The translations under genes and the position numbers were made by a program. Shown in pieces: positions 5,189-5,538 of a stretch of DNA of 5,538 nucleotides. The stretch comes from Pseudomonadota bacterium (GTDB taxonomy: Bacteria > Pseudomonadota > Gammaproteobacteria > Steroidobacterales > Steroidobacteraceae), in assembly GCA_021781775.1 (NCBI GenBank), contig JAJXWE010000143.1:1-5538 (forward strand), read 5' to 3'. Position 1 is the first letter of the stretch, and the number at the start of each line of letters is the position of its first letter. Under the pieces are notes generated by a model that saw nothing but the letters and a program-made list of their open reading frames with translations, was not told the DNA's origin and ran no database searches.

Positions 5189-5538
5189 GGAGACGCTCTC
5201 CTTGCGGATCCAGGAACACCGGCGAGGCGATCCGGGCCCGTACCTGCTCACCCTTGAGCGGGAACGCACAGACGATCTCCTCGCCCAGGTGCACGAGGCC
5301 GCCGGCGTAAAAGCCGAGGGCGATGAACTTCCCGAGCGCCTCCGACCACGTGACGGAGGTGATGTAGCCGCGACCATGCCCGCGAATTTCGTCCGAAGCT
5401 GCGAAGAGAATGGCCCCGCCGCGCAACCGTTTGCCGGACTCCAGGCATTCGATGCCGACCAGCGAGGGCCGCTCCGACGCGATCATTCCCGGCCGGCCCG
5501 CCAGTTCCCGGCCAACATAGCTCTTGTCGTTGCGTGCC
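5181..5538 (-). CDS. soxA: Sarcosine oxidase alpha subunit, C-terminal part (5' end outside window)
   Basis: The frame is open from the right edge (5537) to TGA at 5183-5181, giving 118 visible residues. It matches the C-terminus of SoxA, the alpha subunit that carries the NAD site and the folate-binding GcvT-like domain. Visible signatures are KSYVGRELAG near the edge ('KDFIGKRSL' in other SoxA), SLVGIECLESG, GHGRGYITSVTWSEALGKFI (the 'GHVTSSYWSPTLGRSI' barrel strand), and the terminal ARIASPVFLDPQGERLHG. This region is the C-terminal beta-barrel of the GcvT/aminomethyltransferase fold. The usual operon order is soxB-soxD-soxA-soxG, so soxD and soxB probably lie further right, outside the window. 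The stop overlaps soxG by eight bases. Close relatives acting on other N-methyl amino acids are possible. Confidence 0.85.
   Translation of the reverse strand, partial: ARNDKSYVGRELAGRPGMIASERPSLVGIECLESGKRLRGGAILFAASDEIRGHGRGYITSVTWSEALGKFIALGFYAGGLVHLGEEIVCAFPLKGEQVRARIASPVFLDPQGERLHG
5189..5201 (-). promoter_or_regulatory. soxG Shine-Dalgarno within a short hairpin
   Basis: Read on the minus strand, GGAGA-GCG-TCTCC is a perfect five-base inverted repeat ending one base before the soxG ATG. The GGAGA arm is most of the AAGGAG ribosome binding site, so folding would hide it. Because the site lies inside the soxA coding region, ribosomes finishing soxA would melt it. This is a plausible translational-coupling device, not proven. 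Confidence 0.4.

Noticed and set aside
5189..5377. N-terminal extension of soxG to 5377
   Set aside because: The extra 63 residues are Arg/Ser-rich and lie out of frame over soxA, whose product is clearly recognisable there.
1..5538. CRISPR array, tRNA, rRNA, insertion sequence or prophage elements
   Set aside because: No regularly spaced repeats, cloverleaf-like segment, rRNA motif, transposase motif or terminal inverted repeat was seen on reading the window.

Overview
The window looks like a chromosomal segment from a high-GC proteobacterium. All coding regions strongly prefer G or C at codon third positions. The families present (DUF4097-type beta repeat protein, OsmC, DUF4382/DUF5666-type lipoprotein, sigma-70 family factor, heterotetrameric sarcosine oxidase) are typical of gammaproteobacteria such as Steroidobacter/Nevskia/Xanthomonad relatives. 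That placement is inference. I see no rRNA, tRNA, CRISPR array, insertion sequence or phage gene.

Layout, left to right. (1) Bases 1-526, plus strand: the C-terminal end of a DUF4097-like protein made of Gly-Gly-rich beta repeats. Its start lies outside the window. (2) 681-1112, plus: an OsmC/Ohr-family protein with both conserved cysteines. It is preceded by an extended -10 promoter candidate and a structured leader. (3) 1193-3166, minus, convergent with osmC: a 657-residue lipoprotein with a DUF4382-like N-terminal domain and several DUF5666-like modules. (4) 3167-3548: a 382-bp intergenic region between the divergent lipoprotein and sigma genes. It is unusually rich in perfect inverted repeats and contains a terminator-like stem followed by eight T. 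(5) 3549-4148 and 4145-4420, plus: a short sigma-70 family factor overlapped by ATGA with a 91-residue protein of unknown function. (6) 4583-5188 and 5181-5538, minus: soxG and the 3' end of soxA. These encode the gamma subunit and the C-terminus of the alpha subunit of sarcosine oxidase, and they overlap by 8 bases.

The units appear functionally independent: one-carbon/methylglycine catabolism (sox), peroxide or osmotic stress (OsmC), and a surface lipoprotein facing a sigma-factor cassette. The most interesting part is 3167-4420. It holds an orphan-type sigma factor with no visible membrane anti-sigma, a translationally coupled small unknown partner, and an upstream region that could be a regulatory leader, an attenuator or an unannotated small RNA. 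Everything said about regulation is inference from sequence alone.
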